Source of the DNA: Pseudobutyrivibrio ruminis AD2017
Lineage (GTDB): Bacteria; Bacillota; Clostridia; Lachnospirales; Lachnospiraceae
Reading direction: 5' to 3'
Length of the DNA: 64,000 nt
NCBI RefSeq assembly: GCF_000424305.1
Contig: NZ_AUJQ01000005.1
Coordinates: 124,001 to 188,000, forward strand
Positions 6,710 through 15,084 of the stretch are shown here, piece by piece (the stretch's first letter is position 1; each line of letters starts with the position of its first letter). Below the pieces are notes generated by a model. The model was not told where the DNA came from, did no database searches, and worked only from the letters and a program-made list of their open reading frames with translations. Position numbers and translations under genes: made by a program.

Positions 6710-7078
6710 ATGTTTTTTATAATGGGAATTACTGATGGTCGCAAAGACTTTGATTTTAGTCAGACCGTAATATGCGATAGCTGTGGAAAGTACGGAAGAT
6801 ATCAGGTGTTCATGCTCTATACAGTCTTATCGCTTTTCTTTATACCTACATTCAAATGGAATAGAAGATATTATGTTCAGATGAGTTGTTGCGGTACAGT
6901 CTATGAACTTAATCCTGAGATAGGGAAGCGTATAGCTTCAGGAGAAGAGTATCAAATCAAACCACAGGATTTAACCAAAGTGAGTCAGGGCAGAGGTTTC
7001 TTTAAGCGTTGCAATAATTGTGGCTATGAGACGGCGGAAGATTTTGATTATTGCCCAAAGTGTGGTTTGAGGTTTTAG
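6710..7078 (+). CDS. Zinc-ribbon protein
   Basis: A 122-residue protein with two zinc-binding regions. Near the N-terminus are CDSCGKYG and later MSCCGTVYELN; at the C-terminus are CNNCGYETAEDFDYCPKCG, a classic double CxxC ribbon. The middle FMLYTVLSLFFIPTFKWNRRYY is a hydrophobic stretch that may be one membrane span or a buried core. Such proteins are common zinc_ribbon_15-type small proteins of unknown job. The start could also be the ATG at 6722, giving MGITDGRK. Confidence 0.7.
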   Translation: MFFIMGITDGRKDFDFSQTVICDSCGKYGRYQVFMLYTVLSLFFIPTFKWNRRYYVQMSCCGTVYELNPEIGKRIASGEEYQIKPQDLTKVSQGRGFFKRCNNCGYETAEDFDYCPKCGLRF

Positions 7079-7187
7079 AGAGGAAATTGCTACAGAAGGA
7101 TGACGAATAAAATAAGCCCCATAAATTTAGTGTTTATGCTATAATTTTACTAGCGTTTTACTCAATAAATTCACAGGGGAAAATATA

Positions 7188-7487
7188 TTGGGAAAATTAG
7201 TAAGGGACAAGATTCCTCAGATAATTAAGGACGATGGGAAGCGCCCTATAATTAGGACTTTATCCACTGAGGAATACTTAAAGGAATTAGACATAAAACT
7301 TAATGAGGAAGTGGCAGAATACCAGGCGGACAAATCCATAGAGGAGATGGCCGATGTACTAGAGGTACTAAATGCTATATGTGTAGCTAGAGGCTATTCT
7401 TTAGAGGAGCTAGAAAAGGTTCGTAAAGAGAAGTGCGAAGCTAGAGGAGCTTTTAAAGAACGTATCTATTGGGAGGGTAATCGCTGA
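7188..7487 (+). CDS. MazG-like nucleoside triphosphate pyrophosphohydrolase
   Basis: A 99-residue all-helical NTP pyrophosphohydrolase of the HisE/MazG superfamily. It begins GKLVRDKIPQII, a hallmark of this subgroup, and has the two acidic metal motifs LNEEVAEYQ (about residue 40) and IEEMADVLEVL (about residue 54). The expected reaction is NTP to NMP plus pyrophosphate. TTG at 7188 is the start, with CAGGGGA upstream. Its TGA overlaps the ATG of the HNH gene by one base, so the two are translationally coupled. This suggests a joint role, perhaps nucleotide control alongside DNA cleavage. Confidence 0.85.
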   Translation: MGKLVRDKIPQIIKDDGKRPIIRTLSTEEYLKELDIKLNEEVAEYQADKSIEEMADVLEVLNAICVARGYSLEELEKVRKEKCEARGAFKERIYWEGNR

Positions 7488-8611
7488 TGGTTCTGCCTTA
7501 TTCTGATGAACTTCATATAGAATATCTTAGTAGACTTTTTGATAATACCAGTGAATGCTACAAATTCTTCTGGTTCAAAGCAATCCTTGAAAAGGTAATT
7601 GCTGGCACCAATGAAATATCATTCGAAGAGCTTGTGGATGATATGATAGCGAATGCTTGGTATATGGTTACAGAGTACTGTCTGAACCTAGGGCCAAAGG
7701 ACACACTGGAAGATGTTGTAAAGCTCATCCAAAAGAAAAATCCTAGCTTTAAATCTAGCATCAAAAAGTCCGACCTTTTAGCTTATCTATCCGAAACAAA
7801 AGATAAAGAAATCATTTCAAAGAAGAGGACATTGATACTCAATGTACCTTATCGTCTTCAGGCTCCTTTTATGCCAGGAATAAAAGGTAAGGCCTGGGAT
7901 GTTCCAAAAGATAATCTTGTGGAAAATATTAATAATCACAGTCATATTATGTATTACTTCTTGGGAATTAATGGCCTGTCATCGCGAATTATTGTGAAGG
8001 ATGAATGGGTTAACTATTTCGTGAAAAATCAAGAGATAATACGAGGCTGGCTGGAGTACAATATGATTCTCTATCTGCAAAGAAGAAATCCAAACGTGCC
8101 TGGCATAGCAGACAAATTATATCCACCACAGGAAAGAAAACTGGATGATGTTAAGAAATACTGGAAGCTGATTTTGACGGTTTCTCCAGAGCCAGTGAAG
8201 GAGATTTATGGCGAAACCATTCTTACTGCGAAGGATATTTCTATAGATCATTTTGTGCCATGGTCGTATGTGGCACATGATGAGATGTGGAATCTGAATC
8301 CTACCACGAAAAGCATCAACAGTTCGAAGAGCAATAATCTGCCAGACTGGAATACTTATTTTAAACGCCTGGCAATGCTAGAGTATCAGTCATACAGAAT
8401 GATGCGCGAGCATGATGCGGTGCATAAAGAGTTTGAGAAATGCGCAAAGAAGCATTTCAATGATGATAGATTAAGATATCGTATATACGAATCAGATATC
8501 GAATACGAACGATTTGAAAAGGAACTGGAGGCTGTGATACTTCCGGTTTATAAGTCCGCTCAGAACTGTGGGTTCGGGGAGTGGAGGTATACGGAGAATG
8601 GCGTATTTTAA
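7487..8611 (+). CDS. HNH endonuclease domain protein
   Basis: A 374-residue protein whose C-terminal third holds an HNH nuclease motif: SIDHFVPWSYVAHDEMWNLN then PTTKSINSSKSNNLP, giving the His-Asn-(His/Asn) metal finger typical of defence and restriction nucleases. The N-terminal 250 residues are helical and unrecognised; they may bind DNA or a partner. It is coupled to the MazG-like gene by a one-base overlap (ATG inside TGATG). A restriction-like or abortive defence role is inferred from domain type and pairing, not shown. Confidence 0.82.
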   Translation: MVLPYSDELHIEYLSRLFDNTSECYKFFWFKAILEKVIAGTNEISFEELVDDMIANAWYMVTEYCLNLGPKDTLEDVVKLIQKKNPSFKSSIKKSDLLAYLSETKDKEIISKKRTLILNVPYRLQAPFMPGIKGKAWDVPKDNLVENINNHSHIMYYFLGINGLSSRIIVKDEWVNYFVKNQEIIRGWLEYNMILYLQRRNPNVPGIADKLYPPQERKLDDVKKYWKLILTVSPEPVKEIYGETILTAKDISIDHFVPWSYVAHDEMWNLNPTTKSINSSKSNNLPDWNTYFKRLAMLEYQSYRMMREHDAVHKEFEKCAKKHFNDDRLRYRIYESDIEYERFEKELEAVILPVYKSAQNCGFGEWRYTENGVF

Positions 8612-8628
8612 TATATGGAGGTTTTTAT

Positions 8629-8949
8629 ATGAAATGGATTTATCTATTGATTGCCGGAGTGTTGGAAATCACCTGGGCTGTGGCAATGAAAATGTCTAAC
8701 GGATTTACGGTATTGATTCCATCTATTATCACAGGAGTAGGTTACATAGCCAGCGCAGTGTTTTTAGCCATTGCTCTAAGACAATTGCCTTTGGGTACTG
8801 CCTATGCCATGTGGACTGGAATGGGAATACTTGGAACGACGCTGCTTGGCGTATTTCTTTTTCATGAAAAGCTGTCGGTTCCACAGGTCATATGTGTTAT
8901 TCTTATTGTAGTTGGAATTGCAGGACTTAAGATTCTTGCAAAAGAATGA
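8629..8949 (+). CDS. SMR-family exporter, Gdx/SugE guanidinium type
   Basis: A 106-residue protein with four membrane helices of the small multidrug resistance family. The glutamate in GVLEITWAVAMKMSNG (E13) is the proton/substrate-coupling residue. LPLGTAYAMWTGMGILGTTLLG matches the guanidinium exporter (Gdx, formerly SugE) subtype rather than EmrE. It would exchange guanidinium for protons across the membrane. Start at ATG 8629 with GGAGG 7-8 nt before. No guanidine riboswitch is visible upstream; it appears cotranscribed with the HNH gene, only 17 bp away. Confidence 0.85.
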   Translation: MKWIYLLIAGVLEITWAVAMKMSNGFTVLIPSIITGVGYIASAVFLAIALRQLPLGTAYAMWTGMGILGTTLLGVFLFHEKLSVPQVICVILIVVGIAGLKILAKE

Positions 8950-8965
8950 AGAGTAGGAGAAGAAC

Positions 8966-9427
8966 ATGTTTGAACTTATATTTTTTGTCCCGGTATTGAT
9001 AGTTGCCGGTGTCTGGGGATTTTTTCTTTTGAATTTTGCTAAAAATAATCGAAGTATTCTGGATGATGACATCCTAAGCGCAAATGAAAAGCAGCGTAAA
9101 GAAGCTGAGAGCAGCATGCGCGTGATTCGACTGATGACACCTGTATTAGTAATCGTGGTGGCTATAGCTGTTATTTTTCTGGTGAATGCATATCATCCAT
9201 TTATAAAAGTCAGTGTAGAAGGTGTAGCGCTGATTGCAGGGGGACTTTTCTCCACTTACCTGGGCTGGGCACTTGGGATGATTTTCAGAGGACTCAAGGA
9301 TCAGATGAGTGAAAAAGATTCCAAACTCTGTTCAAGAGTATTTATGATTTCTTTTATGGGCACAGGGATTATTTTGGTTGCGAGTGGTGTCATAGCTTGC
9401 ATTCCTCAGCTTGCAGCATATTTTTAA
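8966..9427 (+). CDS. Four-helix membrane protein, unknown function
   Basis: A 153-residue integral membrane protein. Hydrophobic spans are FELIFFVPVLIVAGVWGFF, MTPVLVIVVAIAVIFLV, VALIAGGLFSTYLGWALGM and FMISFMGTGIILVASGVIAC. Between spans one and two is a charged cytoplasmic segment (NNRSILDDDILSANEKQRKEAES). A ribosome site (GTAGGAG) precedes the ATG by 7 nt and the gene follows the SMR exporter by 16 bp, so they likely share a transcript. No family function recognised. Confidence 0.65.
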   Translation: MFELIFFVPVLIVAGVWGFFLLNFAKNNRSILDDDILSANEKQRKEAESSMRVIRLMTPVLVIVVAIAVIFLVNAYHPFIKVSVEGVALIAGGLFSTYLGWALGMIFRGLKDQMSEKDSKLCSRVFMISFMGTGIILVASGVIACIPQLAAYF

Positions 9428-9446
9428 AGCATTGTTCTGATTCAGT

Positions 9447-9567
9447 CATCAGTAAGTAGTTTCTCAGCAATCTGAATCTCAAAAGTTTTATCAGGGTTCT
9501 GCTTACAAAGTCCCCATCTGGTTTTTGCTCTTTTATTTATGGCCCATGATACGATGACACCAGGAAT
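9447..9567 (-). pseudogene. SprT-like gene fragment (decayed duplicate)
   Basis: On the minus strand this 121-bp piece encodes GVIVSWAINKRAKTRWGLCK and QNPDKTFEIQIAEKLL-type residues, matching residues about 22-60 of the intact SprT-like gene at 18733-19245. By eye the DNA differs at roughly 15 of 120 positions. The zinc-binding HExxH part and the C-terminus are absent. It is therefore a partial old duplicate or a remnant from a related locus. Confidence 0.85.
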
Positions 9568-9584
9568 GGTACAAAAATACAAAT

Positions 9585-9749
9585 ACCTTCACTCACGTTA
9601 TGATTAATGGTGAACATGAAGATTTGGATTTCCTTTATGTGAAGAGTGGTACACAAAGTAAAGGAATAGGCCAAAGGATTTGGAATGCTATTGAAGAAAA
9701 GCATCCGGGCAGATATGACACTTCATTAGCAACCAATAGTTGCGTGTAA
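9585..9749 (+). pseudogene. GNAT acetyltransferase C-terminal remnant
   Basis: The frame reads GEHEDLDFLYVKSGTQSKGI then GQRIWNAIEEKHPG and ends at TAA 9747. LDFLYV...QSKGIGQRIWNAIE is the acetyl-CoA-binding strand and helix of a GNAT enzyme. Neither an N-terminal half nor a sensible start with ribosome site is present. It abuts the SprT fragment, so both belong to one decayed patch (9428-9793). Confidence 0.75.
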
Positions 9750-9793
9750 TATGAATATCTTCTTACTATAATATTAGTAAAGGAGGGATTTCC

Positions 9794-10558
9794 ATGAATA
9801 CGAAAGATGTTTTGTTTGAGCTTAGAACAAAGAATAATATGTCTCAGGATGAGTTGGCTGAAAAGGTTTTTGTGACCCGTCAGGCAGTTTCACGTTGGGA
9901 AAATGGTGATACAGTCCCAAATACTGAGACCTTAAAATTGTTGTCTAATCTTTATAATGTTTCAATAAACACTCTGCTTGGTTCGCCCCACAAGCTGATA
10001 TGTCAGTGTTGTGGTATGCCTTTGGAGGATTCCATTATCGGAAAAAACAAAGACGGCTCTTTGAATGAAGATTACTGTAAATGGTGCTATGCTGATGGGA
10101 CTTATACTTACAGTGATATGAATACTCTTATTGAAGTATGCATTCCAAACATGGTTAATGAGAACTTTACAGAGGAGCAGGCTCGTGAATATTTGAAACA
10201 GGAACTGCCTAAGCTTGATTATTGGAAAAGATACGAAGAGCTTAGTGATGATGGACAGTTTGAGGAATTTAAAAACCAGTTGATAGAGGAGATTAATGAT
10301 CTTCATATTGAAGGGCTGCCAAGGGTAGAAAAGCTGTATACACTGGTGGGCAGTTATGTTAATCTGGAATATCCATTGCCAAACGGGACAAAGGTGAAAT
10401 TTTTAGACGATGGTGTAACTTATCTTGGAACCCAGCTTGAGTCAGAGTTTGGAGGAGATAGATGCTTCGGTATTCTTGCAAGTATGGATTTCATAATGGT
10501 TTGTACATATGAGGCAGAGGGGGCAAATCCAGAACTTGTTCTTTATAAGAAAAGATGA
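9794..10558 (+). CDS. XRE-family regulator with zinc-ribbon and C-terminal sensor-like domain
   Basis: A 254-residue protein. Residues 1-62 are a Cro/C1-type helix-turn-helix (MSQDELAEKVFVTRQAVSRWENGDTVPN). Residues about 70-145 hold a putative zinc-ribbon with CQCCGMPLEDS and YCKWCYADG, a known partner of XRE domains in Firmicutes. The rest (PNGTKVKFLDDGVTYLGTQL and CFGILASMDFIMVCTYEAEG) is a beta-rich domain that I do not recognise. It probably regulates genes in response to metal or redox state, but targets are unknown. AAAGGAGGG gives a strong ribosome site, and a terminator follows. Confidence 0.85.
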   Translation: MNTKDVLFELRTKNNMSQDELAEKVFVTRQAVSRWENGDTVPNTETLKLLSNLYNVSINTLLGSPHKLICQCCGMPLEDSIIGKNKDGSLNEDYCKWCYADGTYTYSDMNTLIEVCIPNMVNENFTEEQAREYLKQELPKLDYWKRYEELSDDGQFEEFKNQLIEEINDLHIEGLPRVEKLYTLVGSYVNLEYPLPNGTKVKFLDDGVTYLGTQLESEFGGDRCFGILASMDFIMVCTYEAEGANPELVLYKKR

Positions 10559-10600
10559 TTAGAACAAATCTAAATAGAATAACCCAAAAGCAAAATCATA

Positions 10601-10630
10601 AAAGGACTGCAAAAAATCGCAGTCCTTTTT
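10601..10630 (+). terminator. Intrinsic terminator after XRE regulator
   Basis: AAAGGACTGC (10601-10610) pairs perfectly with GCAGTCCTTT (10619-10628) around an 8-nt A-rich loop; the last T bases double as the tail. It separates the regulator from the monooxygenase operon. Confidence 0.85.
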
Positions 10631-10737
10631 GCTTAGAAAATTTTTAAAATATTTTCTTTTTCATATATGAGATGTGATAAGCTAATAAGGTAATAATGCT
10701 AACAAGTTGCAGTTGGCAGAAGATTAGGAGGATAACC

Positions 10738-11067
10738 ATGAGCATTACAGTAAATTTACGTTATAAAGGAAAAGATGGGGCTGCAAAAAGATTTGCGGAG
10801 GAGATGGTCAGCAGTGGAACTGTTGATAAAATTCGCAGTGAGGCAGGAAATCTCAGATATGAGTATTATCAGTCGCTGGATGACCCTGAGACAATACTTT
10901 TAATAGACAGCTGGGAGGACCAGGAATCAATAGATGTTCACCATGCGTCACCTATGATGAAAACAATTATGGAGCTTCGTGAAAAGTACGACCTTCACAT
11001 GACTGTAGAAAGGTATAAATCAGATGACAGTATGCCTGAGAGTGACGCAGATTTTATAAGAAAATAA
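10738..11067 (+). CDS. Putative quinol monooxygenase (ABM domain)
   Basis: A 109-residue dimeric alpha/beta-barrel (antibiotic biosynthesis monooxygenase) protein. MSITVNLRYKGKDGAAKRFAEEM is the first strand and helix, NLRYEYYQSLDDPETILLIDSWEDQESIDVHHASP carries the usual W-x-D/x-H region, and YDLHMTVERYK the last strand. YgiN-like members oxidise menaquinol or small phenolics without cofactor. Start at ATG 10738 with TAGGAGG 7 nt before. It is followed after 24 bp by a carboxymuconolactone decarboxylase-like gene, a frequent partner in aromatic or quinone stress. Confidence 0.85.
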   Translation: MSITVNLRYKGKDGAAKRFAEEMVSSGTVDKIRSEAGNLRYEYYQSLDDPETILLIDSWEDQESIDVHHASPMMKTIMELREKYDLHMTVERYKSDDSMPESDADFIRK

Positions 11068-11091
11068 ATGCAAATGAGGAGGAGTGATTTG

Positions 11092-11412
11092 ATGGAAAAA
11101 ATAGTACAGACAGCAGGAAGAAATCAGCTTGGAGAATTCGCACCAGAGTTCGCACATTTTAACGATGATGTGTTATTCGGCGAGAATTGGAATAATCAGG
11201 ATATTGATCTAAAGACTAGAAGCATTATCACAGTTGTTGCTCTTATGGCTCAGGGAATCACCGACAGCAGCCTTAAGTATCACATTGAAAATGCAAAAAA
11301 TCATGGCGTATCACAAAAGGAAATGGCAGCCGTTATTACCCATGTGGCATTTTATGCAGGCTGGCCTAAGGCGTGGGCAGTGTTTAATCTTGCCAAAGAA
11401 GTTTATGAATAA
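11092..11412 (+). CDS. Carboxymuconolactone decarboxylase family protein
   Basis: A 106-residue all-helical protein of the CMD/AhpD-like family. LDLKTRSIITVVALMAQG is the R-S-hydrophobic helix, and GVSQKEMAAVITHVAFYAGWPKAWAVFNLA the conserved HxxxYxGxP region. It lacks the CxxC pair of AhpD peroxidase reductases, so a gamma-carboxymuconolactone decarboxylase-like or uncharacterised role is more likely. ATG 11092 is chosen for GAGGAGG 9 nt upstream; the in-frame ATG at 11068 lacks one. It overlaps the J-domain gene by 8 bp. Confidence 0.87.
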   Translation: MEKIVQTAGRNQLGEFAPEFAHFNDDVLFGENWNNQDIDLKTRSIITVVALMAQGITDSSLKYHIENAKNHGVSQKEMAAVITHVAFYAGWPKAWAVFNLAKEVYE

Positions 11413-12322
11413 AAGTCAGGCCCGTAAAATCCTGGGATTGGATGGAACGGAAGATGAAAAGGAAGTAAAAAAGAAATATAGAAAGCTGATGCACGCCCAT
11501 CATCCCGACAGCAGTGGGTCTGATGATAGCGAGGCTGCAGCCAAAATTAATACAGCCTACGAGCTGATTATGAAGGGCTTTGATGGACCCGAGCAGAAAA
11601 AATCTACCGTCAAAAGAAGTCCCAAGGCGAAGACTTGGAATGCTAAAGAAAATAAGAATGCATACTGCGTCCGCCCTATTTTTCATGAGGTGGAGGATTA
11701 TGACGGAAATAGCATTGGCACCATCGAAATCGCTAGAGGAAAATATGTATGGTCAAAGGATGAGGAGTTTTCCTTATTCCTAAAGAGTCTCTATGAAACC
11801 AGCAAGGAGCTCTTGGATAACGTCAGACCATCACTTTTCTTTGAAGTGCCAGATGTTATCAAGCAAAAATATCTTGCGGACATCACTTATCTTTTGACGG
11901 GGCAGTTTATAGACAGTTCGCTGACGTTGAAGGAGCTGGGCGTTTTGGACATTGATGCTTACAAGATTGATGCTATGTTGGAGCTTGATACAAACGCCAC
12001 CACACCAAAGGTGGGCAGCACTCTTTATCCAGCAGCCGTATCCAATCACAGATTGTACCTGAGAAACAAGAGCGGCCAGATTATCGGCTATCTCAGCTTC
12101 AAAGATGATAGACTTTACTATGTAATCATCCCGCTTTTAGAGCAGAAGAAGGCTCAGGTGAAGATGGTTGTTGCCGACAATTCGTTGAAATCCAGAACTA
12201 GAAAAAAGTATGTGGATTTGGATTTGTGGATTAGGCTTTTGGAAACTGAGACATCGGAAATAGAAAGTACTAATCGTAGGATAGATGAGTTGTTGAAGAA
12301 ATATGCTAAGGAAGGATTATAG
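11405..12322 (+). CDS. DnaJ (J-domain) protein with unknown C-terminal region
   Basis: A 305-residue protein whose first 60 residues are a J-domain: QARKILGLDGTEDEKEVKKK then YRKLMHAHHPDSSGSDDSEAAAKINTAYELI, with the HPD tripeptide (about residue 31-33) needed to stimulate DnaK ATPase. A basic linker is followed by about 220 residues that look like a mixed alpha/beta domain (HEVEDYDGNSIGTIEIARGKYVW; LYLRNKSGQIIGYLSFKDDRLYY). No zinc finger or client-binding CTD of DnaJ is present, so it is a specialised J-protein. The start overlaps the CMD gene. Similar J-plus-unknown proteins occur in Lachnospiraceae. Confidence 0.75.
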   Translation: MNKSQARKILGLDGTEDEKEVKKKYRKLMHAHHPDSSGSDDSEAAAKINTAYELIMKGFDGPEQKKSTVKRSPKAKTWNAKENKNAYCVRPIFHEVEDYDGNSIGTIEIARGKYVWSKDEEFSLFLKSLYETSKELLDNVRPSLFFEVPDVIKQKYLADITYLLTGQFIDSSLTLKELGVLDIDAYKIDAMLELDTNATTPKVGSTLYPAAVSNHRLYLRNKSGQIIGYLSFKDDRLYYVIIPLLEQKKAQVKMVVADNSLKSRTRKKYVDLDLWIRLLETETSEIESTNRRIDELLKKYAKEGL

Positions 12323-12330
12323 AGGAACCG

Positions 12331-12568
12331 CGCGTATAAAAAGTCTGTTACCGGGAGTTTTATACGCGAATTATATTATTAAAATTTGTTTGCGCATATA
12401 AGAATCATTTTATCTCTTAATTTTATATGCGCAAAATCAATAGAAACATGGAATTAGGGCTAATTTGCGCATATAATAAATGAAAAATATCTCATTTTAT
12501 ACGTGCGTCACTCCGGAATAGTGGTTTTTACGCGTATAAAAATAGGGTATTTCATCATTTTTATATGT
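12331..12568. repeat. Tandem inverted-repeat (hairpin) array D
   Basis: Four hairpins fill the gap between the J-domain gene and a PNPOx-like gene. Stems are CGCGTATAAAA/TTTTATACGCG (12331-12368, perfect 11 bp), GCGCATATAA/TTATATGCGC (12392-12432), GCGCATATAA/TTATACGTGCG (12467-12507) and ACGCGTATAAAAA/TTTTTATATGT (12530-12568). Left words start at 12331, 12392, 12467 and 12531, spacing 61, 75 and 64. Loops differ in sequence. The rest of the 307-bp gap holds an AT-rich promoter-like stretch before 12630. Confidence 0.85.
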
Positions 12569-12629
12569 AAAGCAATCAAATATTGACTTTACTAGGATGC
12601 TAGGTAAGGATGAATAGGGGGATTATAAT

Positions 12630-13142
12630 ATGTGGAAGATGGATTACGATGCAGCTGCATCACATTGGATAGCGCGAGATAAGGATTCTGTTCATATGGA
12701 GGAGGTAGCATTAAAGGAAAAAATAGAGGCTTTTATCGGCGGGCATAATACCTGTGCGCTGGCAACTGCTTCAAAGGAATCTGTGCGTAACACACCGATT
12801 GAATATAATTATGTGGATGGATGCTTTTATTTTTTCTCTGAAGGTGGATTAAAGTTTAAGGGACTGAAAGAGAATAAGAATGTGGGCATGGCCATTTTTG
12901 AACCTTACGGTGGATTTGGACAGCTGAAAAGCTTGCAGGTGCAGGGCGCCGCATCTATGGTGGAGCCTTTTTCAGAAGAGTATCTGAAGCTGATGGAGCA
13001 CAAAAAGATTCCAGTGGAGGCTATGAAAAAATTGCCTCAGGCGATGAACCTGATTAAGGTGGTGCCAGTGGCTTACGACTATTTGGATTCTGATTTAAAG
13101 AAAGAGGGGTTTGGTAGTAGGCAGCATTTAATTAAAAAATGA
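12630..13142 (+). CDS. Pyridoxamine 5'-phosphate oxidase-like split-barrel protein
   Basis: A 170-residue FMN-binding split-barrel (PNPOx-like) protein. HNTCALATASKESVRNTPIEYNYVDGCFYFFSEGGLKFKGLKENKNVGMAIFEPYGGFGQLKSLQVQG follows the family pattern of strand-strand-helix with K-F-K-x-L and a VQG turn. Relatives bind flavin, F420 or heme and reduce or degrade small molecules. AGGGGGA lies 8 nt before ATG 12630; an in-frame ATG at 12639 is possible. The promoter region lies just after hairpin array D. Substrate unknown. Confidence 0.82.
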   Translation: MWKMDYDAAASHWIARDKDSVHMEEVALKEKIEAFIGGHNTCALATASKESVRNTPIEYNYVDGCFYFFSEGGLKFKGLKENKNVGMAIFEPYGGFGQLKSLQVQGAASMVEPFSEEYLKLMEHKKIPVEAMKKLPQAMNLIKVVPVAYDYLDSDLKKEGFGSRQHLIKK

Positions 13143-13185
13143 AATACTAAAAAAGACAGAATCTAGCGATTTGAGGTATTATCTA

Positions 13186-15084
13186 ATGATTGTTTATGAT
13201 GGATTAAAAAGTGATTTTTTACACAGTTGTGAAAGCGATTCTATAGCGATAGAAATCGAAGAAAACATTCTTTCAAAAATGGGGAGACATACACCAAAGG
13301 CAGAATTTCGTTCATGGGAAAACTCTTTGAATTATATGTATAAGGTTTTGAATGATAACGAAATACCTAATGATGCCGGTATTGCTATAGAATTTAATAT
13401 TCCGCAAACATCCAAGCGAGTTGACTTTATTATTTCTGGTTTTGATGAAGCCAATGAGCCTAATATGGTAATTGTTGAGCTTAAACAGTGGGAAGAGTTG
13501 AACGCTCTTGAAGGAGTAGATGCATTAGTTGAAACATATACTGGTGGAGCGGTTCGTAAAGTTGTGCATCCATCATATCAGGCATGGAGCTACGCTCAAT
13601 TAATATTAGATTACAATGCATCAGTGCAGGATAGAAGAGTAAAGCTACATCCATGTGCTTGTTTGCATAATTATATAAGACATCCTAATGATCCATTGGA
13701 TGAAAATCAATATCAGGATTATCTAGAGGAGGCACCTGCATTTACTAAAGGGCATGCTTCTGATTTGAGAAAATTCATCAAAAAATCGATAGTTCATGGT
13801 GATAATAAAGATATTCTTTATTTGGTTGACCACGGCAAAATCCGCCCATCCAAAAGCTTACAAAATGCGATTGCTTCAATGCTTAAAGGAAATCGTGAGT
13901 TTATTATGATTGATGAGCAGAAGGTTGCATATGAGGAAATTTTAAAGCTCTCATTACTTTCACAGAAAGATTACAAGAAGCGTACGATTATTGTTAAAGG
14001 TGGCCCTGGAACAGGTAAGTCTGTTATAGCAATTAATCTTCTTGCTGAGCTTACCGCAAGAGATCAAATGGTACAGTATGTTTCTAAGAATAGTGCGCCG
14101 AGACAGGTCTATTTGAAAAAACTTAAAGGTGTCATGCGAAAGAGCAGTGTAGATAATATGTTCAAAGGTTCTGGAACATATACTGAGACAGGGTTAAATG
14201 TTGCTCATACTTTGCTTGTTGATGAAGCACATCGTTTGAATGAAAAATCAGGCATGTTTCATAACATGGGAGAAAACCAAATTAAAGAAATCATTCATTC
14301 TGCTTATTGTAGTGTTTTCTTTATTGATGAAAGTCAACGAGTAACTATGGATGATATAGGCTCTGTAAAAGAAATAGAAAAATGGGCAGATGAGGAAGGC
14401 TCTGAAGTATCATATTTGGAGCTTCAATCTCAATTTAGATGTAATGGTTCAGATGGATATCTTGCATGGATTGATGATGTTTTAGATATTAGACAAACTG
14501 CTAATTATGATTTAGAGGGGATAGATTATGATATAAGGATTATGGATTCCCCTACTGAAATGTGGAAGCTTGTTAAGGATAAAAATGAACTAGCAAATCG
14601 TGCTAGAGTATTGGCCGGATATTGTTGGGACTGGCTCAAATCTGAACAGAATAATACCAATTATCACGATATAAAAATTGGTGATTTTGAAATGAGTTGG
14701 AACCTTGGAAGTGGAGAACCTTTTGCAGTGAGTGAAACATCGGTAAATGAGGCTGGATGTATACATACATCTCAAGGTTTGGAATTTGACTATGTAGGTG
14801 TAATTATCGGTGATGATTTGCGTTATGAAGATGGTAAAGTAGTAACTGATTTTACCAGAAGAGCACGAACTGATCAGTCGCTTAAAGGAATAAAAAAACT
14901 ATACAAGGAAAATCCAGAATTAGCCAAAAAGCGTGCTGATGAGATAATAAAAAATACATATAGAACTTTACTCACTAGAGGAATGAAAGGGTGCTATATA
15001 TATTGTACAGATAAAAATATGGAAGAATATTTGAAGAAAAGATTGGAGATTTGCGGTGAGAGACGAAACAATACAACGAATTAG
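13186..15084 (+). CDS. Nuclease-helicase: PD-(D/E)xK-like domain plus DUF2075 ATPase
   Basis: A 632-residue protein. Residues about 70-105 (VDFIISGFDEANEPNMVIVE then LKQW) fit a D...ExK restriction-endonuclease core. Residues about 270-590 are a DUF2075/SF1-like helicase: Walker A KGGPGTGKSVIAINLL, Walker B LLVDEAHRL, a second DE box FFIDESQRV, and late motifs TSQGLEFDYVGVIIGDDL and NTYRTLLTRGMKGCYIY. Such proteins are often encoded in defence neighbourhoods. ATG 13186 (MIVYDGLKSDF) matches family starts better than TTG 13171. The next gene, a MazG-like pyrophosphohydrolase, overlaps it by 29 bp. Confidence 0.88.
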   Translation: MIVYDGLKSDFLHSCESDSIAIEIEENILSKMGRHTPKAEFRSWENSLNYMYKVLNDNEIPNDAGIAIEFNIPQTSKRVDFIISGFDEANEPNMVIVELKQWEELNALEGVDALVETYTGGAVRKVVHPSYQAWSYAQLILDYNASVQDRRVKLHPCACLHNYIRHPNDPLDENQYQDYLEEAPAFTKGHASDLRKFIKKSIVHGDNKDILYLVDHGKIRPSKSLQNAIASMLKGNREFIMIDEQKVAYEEILKLSLLSQKDYKKRTIIVKGGPGTGKSVIAINLLAELTARDQMVQYVSKNSAPRQVYLKKLKGVMRKSSVDNMFKGSGTYTETGLNVAHTLLVDEAHRLNEKSGMFHNMGENQIKEIIHSAYCSVFFIDESQRVTMDDIGSVKEIEKWADEEGSEVSYLELQSQFRCNGSDGYLAWIDDVLDIRQTANYDLEGIDYDIRIMDSPTEMWKLVKDKNELANRARVLAGYCWDWLKSEQNNTNYHDIKIGDFEMSWNLGSGEPFAVSETSVNEAGCIHTSQGLEFDYVGVIIGDDLRYEDGKVVTDFTRRARTDQSLKGIKKLYKENPELAKKRADEIIKNTYRTLLTRGMKGCYIYCTDKNMEEYLKKRLEICGERRNNTTN

